A stretch of DNA of 38,078 bases, taken from contig JAICEJ010000004.1 of NCBI GenBank assembly GCA_025924215.1, positions 1 through 38,078 on the forward strand, given 5' to 3'. Position numbers and translations under genes: made by a program. The stretch is from Candidatus Binatia bacterium. GTDB lineage: Bacteria > Desulfobacterota > Binatia > UBA9968. Shown piece after piece: positions 15,021-22,164 of the stretch. Under the pieces are notes generated by a model. That model was not told the origin of the DNA. It was given only the letters and a program-made list of their open reading frames with translations, and searched no databases. How positions within the stretch are numbered: position 1 is the stretch's first letter; each line of letters opens with the position of its first letter.

Positions 15021-16012
15021 TGCGAAATATTTTTCCCACGATTTACTTTCTGCTTCTCGCGCCGGTTTTGACTCATGCCGCTTCGGCCCCGGACAAGCTG
15101 GTGGGTATCCACTCTGCGCGAGTGATGTCACAGTCTTTGCCGTGGATGGCGGAGGAGGCCGGGTTGTTCAAGAAACACAATATCGACTTCAATTTGGTAT
15201 TTATTTCTTCGTCCAGCATCGTCACAGCGGCCTTGCTCGGCGGTGATGCCGAGATGACTCTGACCGGTGGTATCGGCAACGTCATCGCCTACGTCCGCGG
15301 TTCCACAGATGTGGTTTTCGTCGGCGGGGTAAAAAATGTCATGACCCAGAGTCTGGTCGCAGGCGGAGCTCTTAAAAGACCCGAGGATCTCAAAGGGAAA
15401 AGAATCGCGGTCAGCCGCATCGGCGGCAATACTCATTATTTTACCATCCAGGCTTTGCGCCGGCACGGCCTCGAACCCAATCGTGATTTTAGCTTTATGC
15501 AAAGCGGCGGCGATCCGGAGGCGCTCGCGGCTTTGATGACCGGCAACGTTGAGGCAGCCGCGCTGACGCCGCCGTCCGACGCCAAAGCTTTGGCCAACGG
15601 TTTTAAATACGTACTCTACGGACCCGATTTGAAGATCCCATATGCGGCGACCGCGTTCGTAACCAGACGCTCGGTGATTGCCAAACGGCCACAGATGGTC
15701 GGAAATTTTATGCGCGCGATGGCTGAAGCGGCCAAGATTATGCACAGTGACCGCGAGTTCGTTTACAAAGTGCTCGGTAAGTATCTACGGGTCACTGAAA
15801 AATCAATTCTCGACGCCGCCTACAACGCCGAAATCAAGGCGCTGGAACCGCGGCTGGCGATAAAGACCGAAGCGCTGCAGGCAACGCTCGAGGAAATCGC
15901 GGTCACCGACCCGCGCGCGAAAAAGGTCACGGCGCAAGAGTTGATCGATAGCCGTTATCTCGATGAAATGGAAAAGAGCGGATTTTTTGATCAGCTATGG
16001 GCTAAAAAATAG
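15017..16012 (+). CDS. NMT1/THI5-like periplasmic binding protein (orphan, copy 2)
   Basis: A 331-residue paralogue of the preceding gene, largely alignable without gaps: SARVMSQSLPWMAEEAGLFK, LLGGDAEMTLTGG, DLKIPYAATAFVTRR and KVLGKYLRVT are near-identical. The signal peptide ends near THAASA. The ATG at 15017 overlaps the previous stop (ATGA); an immediately following ATG at 15020 has slightly better spacing from GGAG and may be the true start. An amidohydrolase begins 14 bp after its stop, so binding proteins and hydrolases share a transcript. The tandem arrangement implies recent duplication. Whether the two copies bind different ligands cannot be told by eye. Confidence 0.9.
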   Translation: MMRNIFPTIYFLLLAPVLTHAASAPDKLVGIHSARVMSQSLPWMAEEAGLFKKHNIDFNLVFISSSSIVTAALLGGDAEMTLTGGIGNVIAYVRGSTDVVFVGGVKNVMTQSLVAGGALKRPEDLKGKRIAVSRIGGNTHYFTIQALRRHGLEPNRDFSFMQSGGDPEALAALMTGNVEAAALTPPSDAKALANGFKYVLYGPDLKIPYAATAFVTRRSVIAKRPQMVGNFMRAMAEAAKIMHSDREFVYKVLGKYLRVTEKSILDAAYNAEIKALEPRLAIKTEALQATLEEIAVTDPRAKKVTAQELIDSRYLDEMEKSGFFDQLWAKK

Positions 16013-16026
16013 TTCGAGGAGGAGCC

Positions 16027-17187
16027 ATGGAACAAACCATTATCTCGTCAGATTCTCATGTGATCGAGGTTCCGGACTTGTGGGAGAAGGGTGTGCCCTC
16101 ATCGTTTACCGAGCGGGCGCCGAAAGCTTTTTTCGATCAAAAGCGCGATGCCTGGATGTTCGGCTCGGCTGAGGTGCCGGTGCAAGCAGTGGGCGGCTTG
16201 TTCATGGCCGGCCAACGCCCCGACCAGGTAGAGAGTTTCCGCCGCGCCGGATTTTCGGTGGCTCGCCCCGGCGGCTGGGATCCGCTCGAGCGGATGAAGG
16301 ATATGGTCACAGATGGCGTCGCGGCCGAAGTGCTTTATCCCAGCCTCGGTCTCGGTTTGTTCTGTCTCGAGGATGCCGCGCTTCAGGAGGCGCTGTTTAG
16401 AACCTATAACGATTGGCTGATCGAATACTGTCAAAAAGTGCCGGACCGGCTCTTTGGCATCGCGCTTATTTCCATGTTCGATATCGAACACGCCATTGCC
16501 GAAATGAAGCGCTGCAAGGAGCAGGGGATTGTCGGTACGATGATCTGGCAAGTGCCGCATCCCAAGTTGCCTTTTGCCTCCGAGCATTACGAACGATTTT
16601 GGGCGGCGTCCCAGGATCTCGAATTGCCGGTTCATCTGCACATTTTGACCGGCTTCGGCGACAGCATGCATCGCCAGACCAGCCACGGCATCAAGCGTTA
16701 TCGTATCGGCGTACAACAGACTCGCGAAATCGAGGACGCTCTGTTCGACATCATTTTCACCGGTGTATTGGAACGTTATCCTCGGCTTAAAGTAGTGTCG
16801 GTCGAGAATGAAATCGGCTGGATGCCGTTCTGGCTCGGTCAATGCGACAAAGCGTTCAAGCGGCATCGACATTCGGAGAGGCTAACCATCGATAAGCTGC
16901 CCAGCGAATATTTTCGCCGCCAGGTTTATGCGACATTCTTTAACGATCCGGTCGGCGCTAAACTGTTCTCATGGTGGGGCTGCGATAACTTCATGTGGTC
17001 CAACGACTACCCACATCAAAATTCGACCTGGCCCAACTCGCGGGATGTGATTGCGCGTGATATGGGTCATCTTGATCCTGCGGACCGGGAGAAGCTGCTC
17101 AATAGCAACGTCACCGAGCTGTATCAAATCAAGGTAGCGGCTTCGTTGCCCGAGACCCATGTGGCCGCGGCGGCAGCGCACGCCTGA
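16027..17187 (+). CDS. Amidohydrolase family 2, type A (second copy)
   Basis: A 386-residue COG2159 hydrolase. The likely active-site set is D9-x-H11 (SSDSHVIEVPDLWEKG), H205 (VHLHILTG), E260 (VSVENEIGW) and D327 (MWSNDYPHQ). It is clearly related to the type A enzyme at 7625-8683 but carries about 35 extra residues after position 35 (AFFDQKRDAWMFG region) and an Ala-rich C-terminal tail. A strong GAGGAG lies just before the ATG. It sits 14 bp after a binding-protein gene and 32 bp before a type B amidohydrolase. The A-B adjacency suggests two successive or cooperating steps. Substrate unknown. Confidence 0.9.
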   Translation: MEQTIISSDSHVIEVPDLWEKGVPSSFTERAPKAFFDQKRDAWMFGSAEVPVQAVGGLFMAGQRPDQVESFRRAGFSVARPGGWDPLERMKDMVTDGVAAEVLYPSLGLGLFCLEDAALQEALFRTYNDWLIEYCQKVPDRLFGIALISMFDIEHAIAEMKRCKEQGIVGTMIWQVPHPKLPFASEHYERFWAASQDLELPVHLHILTGFGDSMHRQTSHGIKRYRIGVQQTREIEDALFDIIFTGVLERYPRLKVVSVENEIGWMPFWLGQCDKAFKRHRHSERLTIDKLPSEYFRRQVYATFFNDPVGAKLFSWWGCDNFMWSNDYPHQNSTWPNSRDVIARDMGHLDPADREKLLNSNVTELYQIKVAASLPETHVAAAAAHA

Positions 17188-17219
17188 AATGACACGCATG
17201 TACCAACAGAGGAGCAATT

Positions 17220-18239
17220 ATGGAATTGAGAGAAGCAGTTAAAGTTTTAGATTCGGACGCTCATGCGCGCGATCTCGATGAAAATCTTCGGCCATATCTG
17301 GACGAACCCTACCGCAGCCAGCGAGCGCCGTTTTTTCTGCGAGAAACCTACGACCGCAATCTAGGCGGAACATTGGGCTTTTCGGGGGCGAAACACGAAG
17401 AACGTCTGGCAGCCATGGACACGCAGCAAATTGATAGCGCCGTCATGTATCCGACGAGCGGCTTGGGGATCGGCGCCATCCGCGATCCGGCGTTCAATGC
17501 GGCGCTATGCCGGGCTTATAACGATTACATTTCGGACTACTGCAAGGCGTCGCCTCGCCTCAAGGCAGTGGCCAATCTACCGGTCAACAATCCCGCCGAA
17601 GCGGCCAAGGAGCTCAACCGCGCGGTCACCAAACTCGGGCTATGCGGCGGCATGTTGGCGGCGCAGTCCCATATGAAAAATCTTGGCAGCCCCGAGTTCT
17701 ACCCGCTCTATGAAGAAGCGCAGCGGCTCAATACGCCGATTGCGATTCACGCCTTCGGCGGCGATGAGCCCGGCACCGAGATTTTCGATAAATTCATCTG
17801 CCTGCACACCACCGGCCATCCCTTTCCGGTGCTACGCCAGCTCACCGCGATAGTCTTCGGCGGCATCCCCGAACTGTTTCCCAACCTGAAGATCGGCTAC
17901 CTCGAAGTGGGGTGCGGCTGGATACCCTATTGGGCGGAACGGATGGATGAAGAATGGGAAAAGCGCGGCAAGGCCGAAGCTCCGCTGTGCAAGAAAAAAC
18001 CGAGCGAGTATTTGACCAACGGCAACAGCTATTACGGTTGCGAGCCGGAAGAGAAGATGATGGGCTACGTTGTCAACGAGATCGGCTCGAAGACTTTGAT
18101 GTATGCCTCCGATTACCCGCACTGGGATATGAGTTGGCCGGAATCGGCGACCATTGTGTGGAACCGTGAGGACCTGTCGGTGGAAGCTAAAAAGGATATT
18201 CTGCTTCATAACGCCAAGCGATTTTACAATCTCTCGTAG
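17220..18239 (+). CDS. Amidohydrolase family 2, type B (second copy)
   Basis: A 339-residue COG2159 hydrolase with D13-x-H15 (VLDSDAHARD), H177 (IAIHAFGG), E229 (GYLEVGCGW) and D298 (YASDYPHWD). It pairs with the type B enzyme at 11808-12830 through GGTLGFSG, EEWEKRG, CKKKPSEYL and the final FYNLS. AGAGGAG precedes the ATG by 6 bases. It ends the 11.8-18.2 kb run; a hairpin with a short U-rich tail follows. Because a type A gene lies directly upstream, the pair may act on one compound, and sequential action or a mixed oligomer are both possible (inference). Confidence 0.9.
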   Translation: MELREAVKVLDSDAHARDLDENLRPYLDEPYRSQRAPFFLRETYDRNLGGTLGFSGAKHEERLAAMDTQQIDSAVMYPTSGLGIGAIRDPAFNAALCRAYNDYISDYCKASPRLKAVANLPVNNPAEAAKELNRAVTKLGLCGGMLAAQSHMKNLGSPEFYPLYEEAQRLNTPIAIHAFGGDEPGTEIFDKFICLHTTGHPFPVLRQLTAIVFGGIPELFPNLKIGYLEVGCGWIPYWAERMDEEWEKRGKAEAPLCKKKPSEYLTNGNSYYGCEPEEKMMGYVVNEIGSKTLMYASDYPHWDMSWPESATIVWNREDLSVEAKKDILLHNAKRFYNLS

Positions 18240-18250
18240 CGCTTAAAGCG

Positions 18251-18288
18251 GCCGCCGGTCTTGAGCATTTCTGGTGCGGACCGGCGGC
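18251..18288 (+). terminator. GC-rich hairpin after the amidohydrolase pair
   Basis: A perfect 10-bp stem, GCCGCCGGTC with GACCGGCGGC, around an 18-base loop, followed by GATTTCTTTATT. It is 12 bp after the stop and 35 bp before the next gene, and has the form of an intrinsic terminator with an interrupted U-tract. Confidence 0.6.
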
Positions 18289-18322
18289 GATTTCTTTATT
18301 AACCGAAAGGAAGACAAGACAT

Positions 18323-20056
18323 ATGATTCAAACTAAAGGGTTAACCGGGGCGCAATCCATGCTGCGCGTCCTCGCAAGAATGGGCGTGGAAAAAATCTTT
18401 GCGTCGCCGGGATCAGAATGGTCGCCGGTGTGGGAGGCGCTGGCGGAACCGGGCGTCGAAGGCATGCCGCAGTATCTGAGCACGCGCCACGAAGAAGTAG
18501 CCGTCGGCATGGCAAGCGGATACGCGAAGGCCACCGGCAAACTGCCGGCGGTCATGATCCACACCACCGTGGGCTCGCTGCACGCGACCATGGGGATGCG
18601 TGGCGCGATTCGCGAACAGGTGCCAATGGTAGTCTTCAGTGGTGAATCGATTGGCTATGGCGAAGACGAAGGACCGGATCCGGGAGGGCAGTGGTTGGGT
18701 CATCTCTCCAACATTGGAGGCCCGGCGAAGATGGTCGAGCAAACGGTGAAATGGAGTTTCGGCGTTAACAATAAAGCGATTTTACCGGCGACGATTCAAC
18801 GCGCCTGCCAGCTCGCGATGGCGGCGCCGAAGGGGCCGACGTTCGTCTCTTTGTCAATGGAGCATCTCTTCGACAAGATGATCAAAGACGTTCCCTCGGT
18901 TGGCTTCGCGCCTGGAGCGACCGCCGATCCGAAGGGCATCGAGGAGCTTGCGAAGCTGCTGGCCGGCGCAAAAAACCCGGTCATTGTCACCGAAGATTCG
19001 GGGCGCACGGCAAAGTCTGTGCATTGCCTGGTCGAGATCGCCGAGCTCTTGGGGTGTGTGGTGGTCGAAACCCGCAGCACGGGCGCGCTTAATTTTCCAC
19101 GCACTCATCCGCTGCACAGCGGCTATGATCCACGCAAAGCATTAGCGGGCGCGGACGCGATTCTCTTGCTGGCGGTAATCGCGCCGTGGCATCCGGCTTC
19201 GGCGACGCCGTCGCCGGGAGCGACCGTGGCGATTTTGGATGAGAATCCGTTGCGGCACGATATGCCTTACTATGGCTATCAGGCCGATCTCTGTTTGACC
19301 GGTGAGATCGAAAGCTCACTCGAGCAGCTCTTGGCCGCATTGAAGAGTAAAGTCTCCGCCAGCGATTCGTCGCGTAAGCAGCGCGCTGAGGAGATCGGCA
19401 AGAAAAACAACGCCCAAAGGAAAGCCTGGCGCGACGAGGCGCTGGCCCTTGCCGATCAGAAACCGATGGACACTCGCTGGGTAGCGCATGAAATCAGCCA
19501 GGTCTTGCCGGCGGATGCCATGGTCGTGGAAGAGACGATCACGCATCGTTTAGCTATTCATCGTTATTTCGATGCACTCAAGCCAGGTTCGTTTTTCGCA
19601 GGCTGCGTCGGTGGCCTGGGCACTGGCCTCTCGACGGCGCTGGGCGTAAAATCGGCCAATCCCAAACGTCCTGTGGTGTGCGTGATCGGTGACGGATCTT
19701 TCAACTACGATCCGGCGCCAGCGGTGTACGGCGCTGCCCAAGAGCACAACTTGCCGTTCCTGACCGTCATGTTCAACAACCAGGGTTATCTGTCGCAGAA
19801 ATCCGGTATCCCGAAGTACTATCCTGAAGGCTGGGCGGTGAAATCGAAGAATTTCTCCGGCCTGCACATCGTTCCGTGCCCGGAGTATGCGCAGATCATC
19901 AAAGCTTTCGACGGCTATGGTGAAAAGGTCGAAGATCCCGGCGAAGTGCGAAAAGCAGTCGAGCGTGGCCTGCGCGCCGTGGCCGGCGGCCAGGTCGCCT
20001 TGCTCGATATTCGACTGAAGCCGGTAGAGCAGATCGTCGAGCGCGGCGAGGGTTAA
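18323..20056 (+). CDS. Thiamine-pyrophosphate-dependent enzyme (acetolactate synthase/decarboxylase-like)
   Basis: A 577-residue, three-domain TPP enzyme. The N-terminal Pyr domain carries the activating Glu (E57, in STRHEEVAVGMASGYA). A central domain of about residues 200-345 follows, and the C-terminal PP domain has the TPP/Mg motif G456-D457-G458 through N485-N486 (FNNQGYL). The full length and intact motifs fit acetolactate synthase, benzoylformate or phosphonopyruvate decarboxylase relatives, which act on 2-oxoacids in the cytoplasm. AAAGGAAG precedes the ATG. In context, a 2-oxoacid could come from the hydroxyacid dehydrogenase upstream (inference). No small regulatory subunit is present, which argues against a biosynthetic acetolactate synthase. 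Substrate unknown. Confidence 0.88.
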   Translation: MIQTKGLTGAQSMLRVLARMGVEKIFASPGSEWSPVWEALAEPGVEGMPQYLSTRHEEVAVGMASGYAKATGKLPAVMIHTTVGSLHATMGMRGAIREQVPMVVFSGESIGYGEDEGPDPGGQWLGHLSNIGGPAKMVEQTVKWSFGVNNKAILPATIQRACQLAMAAPKGPTFVSLSMEHLFDKMIKDVPSVGFAPGATADPKGIEELAKLLAGAKNPVIVTEDSGRTAKSVHCLVEIAELLGCVVVETRSTGALNFPRTHPLHSGYDPRKALAGADAILLLAVIAPWHPASATPSPGATVAILDENPLRHDMPYYGYQADLCLTGEIESSLEQLLAALKSKVSASDSSRKQRAEEIGKKNNAQRKAWRDEALALADQKPMDTRWVAHEISQVLPADAMVVEETITHRLAIHRYFDALKPGSFFAGCVGGLGTGLSTALGVKSANPKRPVVCVIGDGSFNYDPAPAVYGAAQEHNLPFLTVMFNNQGYLSQKSGIPKYYPEGWAVKSKNFSGLHIVPCPEYAQIIKAFDGYGEKVEDPGEVRKAVERGLRAVAGGQVALLDIRLKPVEQIVERGEG

Positions 20057-20093
20057 TCTTTTTCAAAACCATCGGTTAGGAAAATCGTTGTAA

Positions 20094-20115
20094 GGGCAGG
20101 CCCCCGTGCCTGCCC
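20094..20115. repeat. GGGCAGGC/GCCTGCCC hairpin
   Basis: A perfect 8-bp stem with a CCCCGT loop, 37 bp after the TPP-enzyme stop. The same type of GGGCAGGC-CCCCGT-GCCTGCCC unit is, to my knowledge, a widespread short intergenic repeat in diverse bacteria. There is no T-tract, so termination is not assured. Confidence 0.5.
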
Positions 20116-20184
20116 TCCGATTACAGTGTAAACAGACAGCACGGTTTCAATGCCCGTCAGATTTGATTAGCCCATCGGCACATT

Positions 20185-21162
20185 ATGAATAGCCGACTTC
20201 CGATTTTCATCGTCGCGCTCTGCCTAACTACTGCAGCTCGAGCCCAAGCAGCCGATAAACTCGTTGGTATCCATTCGGCAAGAGTTCTTTCTCAGTCGAT
20301 GCCTTGGATCGCCCAAGATGCCGGTCTCTTTAAAAAACACAATCTGGACTTTCCCATGGTTTTCATCCCCGCGTCCTCCGCGGTGACCGCCGCCATGTTG
20401 GGTGGCGACGGTGAGATAGCGCTCACCGGAGGCGAGGGTATGATTCGCGCCAACTTGACTGGTGGCAGCGACTTCGTTTTTATCGGAGCGGTAAAAAACA
20501 TCTTGACTCATAGCATAATGGGCAAGCCGGAGCTCAAGAGGCCCGAGGATCTGAAAGGGAAAAAAGTCGGAGTAACCCGGCTCGGCGGCAATCCTCATTA
20601 TTTCGCGATTCAGGCCCTGCGATTGAAAGGATTGGATCCAAGTAAGGATGTCATTTTCATTCAAACCGGCGGCGCGCCGGAAACGCTGGCGGCCTTGAAA
20701 TCGGGAGTGATCGACGCGGCGGCCTTGACCGCGCCCACTGACACCCAAGCGACCGCCATGGGTTACAACTTCGTCATCTTCGGACCCGATCTGAAAATTC
20801 CCTATGCGGCAACCGTTTTCGTGACTCGTCGTGCTGTCATTGCCAAGCGTTCCGCGGTAGTTGGTCAATTCATGCGCGCGATGGCGGAGGCGTCCAGGAT
20901 TCTCCACAACGACAGAGAGTTCGTCTATAAGGTTCTTGGCAAACAGCTCCGGCTCACCGACCGAAAGATTTTGGACGCTGCCTATAATGGCGAGATAAAG
21001 GCGCTCGAACCGCGGCTATCTCTCCGCGCCGAGCCGTATCAGGCGATTCTGGACGACATTGCCAAGACCGATGGGCGCGCCAAGAAAGTTAAAGCTGAGG
21101 AGATGATGGATAGTCGTTATATCGATGAGCTAGAAAAAAGCGGTGCTTTCGATAAGTCGTAG
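20185..21162 (+). CDS. NMT1/THI5-like periplasmic binding protein (orphan, copy 3)
   Basis: A 325-residue binding protein with a Sec signal peptide ending near ARAQA. It is clearly homologous to copies at 14001 and 15017 (KLVGIHSARVLSQSMPWIA, FGPDLKIPYAAT, KVLGKQLRLTDRKI, DSRYIDELEKSG) but more divergent, with PASSAVTAAMLGGDGEIAL replacing the SSSSIVTAALLGGDAEM of the pair. No ribosome binding site is obvious. A TenA-like diiron protein starts 21 bp after its stop, which links uptake to that enzyme. No permease or ATPase is adjacent. Ligand unknown. Confidence 0.9.
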   Translation: MNSRLPIFIVALCLTTAARAQAADKLVGIHSARVLSQSMPWIAQDAGLFKKHNLDFPMVFIPASSAVTAAMLGGDGEIALTGGEGMIRANLTGGSDFVFIGAVKNILTHSIMGKPELKRPEDLKGKKVGVTRLGGNPHYFAIQALRLKGLDPSKDVIFIQTGGAPETLAALKSGVIDAAALTAPTDTQATAMGYNFVIFGPDLKIPYAATVFVTRRAVIAKRSAVVGQFMRAMAEASRILHNDREFVYKVLGKQLRLTDRKILDAAYNGEIKALEPRLSLRAEPYQAILDDIAKTDGRAKKVKAEEMMDSRYIDELEKSGAFDKS

Positions 21163-21183
21163 ACTAAACCTTGCGAGGATTAT

Positions 21184-21894
21184 ATGAGCAGCAGCTTTCA
21201 TGATCGATTGGTCGCCACCCGCGATCGCAAGCACAGCAAAAATCATCCGTTTTTCGAGCTATGGGCGCAGGGCAAGCTGACCCGGGAGCAAACCGCCTTT
21301 TACTGCACGCAACACTATCATTTTGTCGGCGAGTTTTTGAACTGGCTTGCGTATCAGGGCTCGCAGATTCGCGAGCGCGATGTAAAAAATTATTTATTCG
21401 AAAACCTCGGGGACGAAGAGAATCCCGACGATCGTCATTTGGACATGCTCAAGGATTACGTCGCAGCTAGCGGCGTGAATCGCGACAGCGTGGAAAGCTC
21501 GATCGTTCTTGCCGCCACTGAGGGTTTGCAGAATTGGGGCTGGCGCATGGTCTATCAAAGGCGTTGGCAGGCCGCGCTGGCCGGGATGTTCATCGGCCTT
21601 GAGTCTCAGTTTTTAGATATCTGCAAAAAGATCGTTCCCGCTCTGCACAAACATTACGGTTTTGCGCCGCATGCGCGGGAGATCCGATTTTTTGAAGAGC
21701 ATATCTACGCCGACGAGATCCATGGCTCCAAAGGATTTGCCATCGTCGAAAAATATTGCAACACGCCTGAGCTCCAGGATCTGGCAATCCAGATGGTGGA
21801 AGAGGCGACCATCCGGCGCTGGCGTTATATGAACGATATTTATTGGTACGCGCTCCACGGTAAACAGGACGACACGCCGAGCCTGCCAGGCTAG
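21184..21894 (+). CDS. TenA/PqqC-fold protein with diiron-oxidase ligand set (HDO-like)
   Basis: A 236-residue all-helical protein that automatic tools would call TenA/thiaminase II or PqqC-like. The sequence instead shows a complete six-ligand pattern of heme-oxygenase-like diiron oxidases (HDO; CADD, UndA and SznF are known members): E78-x6-H85 in DEENPDDRH, E140 in FIGLESQF, and H173-x3-D177-x2-H180 in EEHIYADEIHG. The order and spacing match the CADD-type arrangement. No Cys lies near residue 135, where TenA has its nucleophile. HDO enzymes use O2 for decarboxylation, N-oxygenation, C-C cleavage or desaturation. It follows binding protein copy 3 by 21 bp, with GAGGA before the ATG. It is likely a soluble oxidase acting on that ligand or a derivative; the substrate is inference. 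Confidence 0.82.
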   Translation: MSSSFHDRLVATRDRKHSKNHPFFELWAQGKLTREQTAFYCTQHYHFVGEFLNWLAYQGSQIRERDVKNYLFENLGDEENPDDRHLDMLKDYVAASGVNRDSVESSIVLAATEGLQNWGWRMVYQRRWQAALAGMFIGLESQFLDICKKIVPALHKHYGFAPHAREIRFFEEHIYADEIHGSKGFAIVEKYCNTPELQDLAIQMVEEATIRRWRYMNDIYWYALHGKQDDTPSLPG

Positions 21895-21933
21895 ATTCGC
21901 TCCGGCTTGCGCAGCAGAGATTTAGCATGCGCG

Positions 21934-22109
21934 GTTCAAGGGGCGAGACTGGAGGAGCGAAAGCACAGAAGCGAAGAATTTCAATGCCATCTCCAGTCCA
22001 TGGCCAAACAGCTGACATCCTCGACAGACGGCTGCTCCAGCACGGCATGTGTACGCATCTATGAGCCACAGACACATTGCCTTCGGTCCGGAGGTCTCGC
22101 CCCTTGAAC
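21934..22109. repeat. 176-bp inverted-repeat element (MITE-like or large hairpin)
   Basis: GTTCAAGGGGCGAGAC (21934-21949) recurs exactly inverted at 22094-22109. Imperfect inverted similarity continues inward (GGAGCGAAAGCA against GGACCGAAGGCA). The roughly 100-bp centre has no ORF of note. It occupies most of the spacer between the diiron-oxidase-like gene and the amidohydro_1 gene. No target-site duplication is evident. It is either a miniature transposable element or a structured 3' region. Confidence 0.6.
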
Positions 22110-22164
22110 GCCGGTCTCACTTTAACTGCGGCGTCGGGAATAATCCCAATATAAGGATCGAGTA

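Noticed and set aside
16099-16872. 257-codon minus-strand ORF inside the type A amidohydrolase
   Set aside because: It is antisense to a gene with intact active-site residues and a strong Shine-Dalgarno sequence, and shows no domain.
18323-20056. Biosynthetic acetolactate synthase (ilvB/ilvI)
   Set aside because: No small subunit or branched-chain genes are adjacent and the neighbours are catabolic; I keep the call at family level.
21184-21894. Thiaminase II / TenA and a thiamine-salvage operon with THI5-like binding proteins
   Set aside because: The TenA nucleophilic Cys is absent and a full diiron ligand set is present; no other thi genes and no TPP riboswitch were seen nearby.
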